From Streptomyces dengpaensis (GTDB lineage: Bacteria; Actinomycetota; Actinomycetes; Streptomycetales; Streptomycetaceae), in assembly GCF_002946835.1 (NCBI RefSeq), contig NZ_CP026652.1, forward strand, positions 62,001 through 126,000: a DNA stretch of 64,000 nt, in the 5' to 3' direction. The first letter of the stretch is position 1, and each line of letters opens with the position of its first letter. Below the pieces are notes generated by a model. The model ran no database searches and was not told the DNA's origin. It saw only the letters and a list, made by a program, of their open reading frames with translations. This document shows, piece by piece, positions 63,115-64,000 of this stretch. A program made the translations under genes and the position numbers.

Positions 63115-64000
63115 TTACCCTACCGGCTGGCCAGCGTCTACCCAGTAGGCGTCGTTCTCAAGGAGACGCCACTCCACTGTCTTCCTTCCGAGATCGCCGC
63201 CCACGCCCTCATTCTGTGCCTTCGGCATGCTGGCGCGGGCGCACTTCGCGTCCGCGGAAGGCAGCTTGCCCTGATTGAGTCCGGGCCATGTGAGAGACAG
63301 ATACAGCTTGCCCTCGATGGTCTGAGAGGTGACCATGTACTGCTGGCAGGCTGCTCCAGACGTGACCCCTAGCCGCCTGCCGCTCTCCTTCGTCCTGGCG
63401 AACGGGAACTCGTCGCATTGGACTGGCGGCGGGGTGCTCGCGTGAGGCTTGAATGTGCTGTCGCAGACCACGGCGCGGTTCTTGTCCACTTCGCTCTGGA
63501 CGGACTCGCGGTGCAGAGGCTGCCCGCGGCCTTCCCAGCCCGGGTGCGTTGCCATGCTCGCCTGGACCATGCCGATGAACTGACGAGCCTGGCTGTACTG
63601 CTGACTCACCACGAAGGTGGGGGTGAACGCCGGTACGACACAACCCGCGTAACTGCCAACCTCCGCGTCGCAACGCACCAGGTACTGACCGCCGTTCTGC
63701 TCCCCGTGGCCTCCCCACCTGGTCGTACCGACGGTCCCTCCGATGTTGGCAGTCAGCGCATAGCTGATGAGGAAAGACTTGTTCCCTGTGTTGCCGGTCC
63801 ACGAACGGGTGAAGCCGCCGTCGATTGACCCACCGACCGTGATTGGTCGAGGTGCATTCCACGGGTCTGCATTCTGCTTACAGCTGGTGTCGAGTGAGCA
63901 GATCGCGTCCACCTTCACTGTCATCGCACTCGACGTGAGGTCAGCCTTCGTGAGATCGAACTTCATGTACTCGAAGAACTCAGGGATTGCGTTCTGGGTG
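63115..64000 (-). CDS. NucA/NucB-type deoxyribonuclease domain protein, N-terminus beyond the edge
   Basis: The frame runs in from the right edge without an upstream stop (PEFFEYMKFDLTKADLTSS), so ATG 63966 is not the true start. The C-terminal domain has CDEFPFARTKESG followed by a Cys-containing stretch (SGAACQQYMVT), the NucA/NucB nuclease signature; the N-terminal half has paired Cys (CSLDTSCKQNADPW, RCDAEVGSYAGC) as in secreted proteins. Probably a secreted or polymorphic-type DNase toxin, with the downstream DUF6461 protein as partner. Activity is inferred. Confidence 0.75.
   Translation of the reverse strand, partial: TQNAIPEFFEYMKFDLTKADLTSSAMTVKVDAICSLDTSCKQNADPWNAPRPITVGGSIDGGFTRSWTGNTGNKSFLISYALTANIGGTVGTTRWGGHGEQNGGQYLVRCDAEVGSYAGCVVPAFTPTFVVSQQYSQARQFIGMVQASMATHPGWEGRGQPLHRESVQSEVDKNRAVVCDSTFKPHASTPPPVQCDEFPFARTKESGRRLGVTSGAACQQYMVTSQTIEGKLYLSLTWPGLNQGKLPSADAKCARASMPKAQNEGVGGDLGRKTVEWRLLENDAYWVDAGQPVG

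Noticed and set aside
1..64000. tRNA or rRNA genes, or a phage attachment site
   Set aside because: None could be recognised by eye on either strand; a tRNAscan or Infernal run would be decisive.

Overview
The window is very GC-rich, with GTG starts, strong AAGGAG-type ribosome binding sites, XRE/TPR regulators, an FxLD lanthipeptide cluster and many families typical of actinomycetes. It most likely comes from a Streptomyces chromosome arm or a large Streptomyces plasmid. It reads as an accessory region: a CRISPR-Cas locus, a RiPP cluster, conflict-type genes and layered mobile-element debris, with few housekeeping genes (cutA, and a ribosomal protein S1 body inside a fusion).

Layout. 1-2437: a flavin reductase cut by the window edge, divergent from a MarR regulator across three palindromic sites, then an ornithine cyclodeaminase homologue. 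2440-10640: transposase and recombinase remnants, a Roco (Roc-COR) GTPase gene that has lost its leucine-rich repeats at an IS junction, and a nested mobile element (a serine-recombinase element inside an IS5-type transposase gene, all inside 20-bp inverted repeats). 10672-20470: an FxLD-type lanthipeptide operon on the minus strand, ordered methyltransferase, precursor, LanB, LanC, stand-alone SpaB_C-like protein, helical-repeat protein, ABC exporter. 20814-23203: a coupled four-gene operon (Fe(II)/2OG dioxygenase, anti-sigma-type ATPase, two unknowns). 23372-26777: NUDIX hydrolase, two XRE/TPR regulators, CutA.

26811-34754 is a conflict-like block. An inactive trypsin-like protein is translationally coupled to a 1,179-residue protein in which a nearly complete ribosomal protein S1 sits in frame between a TPR-like region and a nucleotide-cyclase-like region. 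A membrane protein and a divergent kinase-like protein are next to it. I regard the S1 fusion as the most unusual object in the window.

34810-42484 is mostly decay (XRE, amidohydrolase, CoA-transferase, IS1182, IS3 and phage remnants) around an intact TetR/SDR/metallo-beta-lactamase-fold cluster and a TPR/acetyltransferase pair. 42485-56738 is a complete type I-E CRISPR-Cas locus: cas3, then cas8e-cse2-cas7-cas5-cas6e-cas1-cas2, between two arrays (47 and 29 repeats) whose leaders both face the cas genes. A terminator and a relic pair of repeats lie between cas3 and cas8e. The leader-distal end of each array abuts a truncated gene.

56739-64000 holds a truncated prepilin peptidase, a Doc-type toxin with its antitoxin, a second flavin reductase, an intact IS481-family element with a 5-bp target duplication, an ISL3 fragment joined to a 5'-truncated group II intron, a DUF6461-like protein and a NucA/NucB nuclease cut by the right edge. 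The last two look like an immunity-toxin pair.
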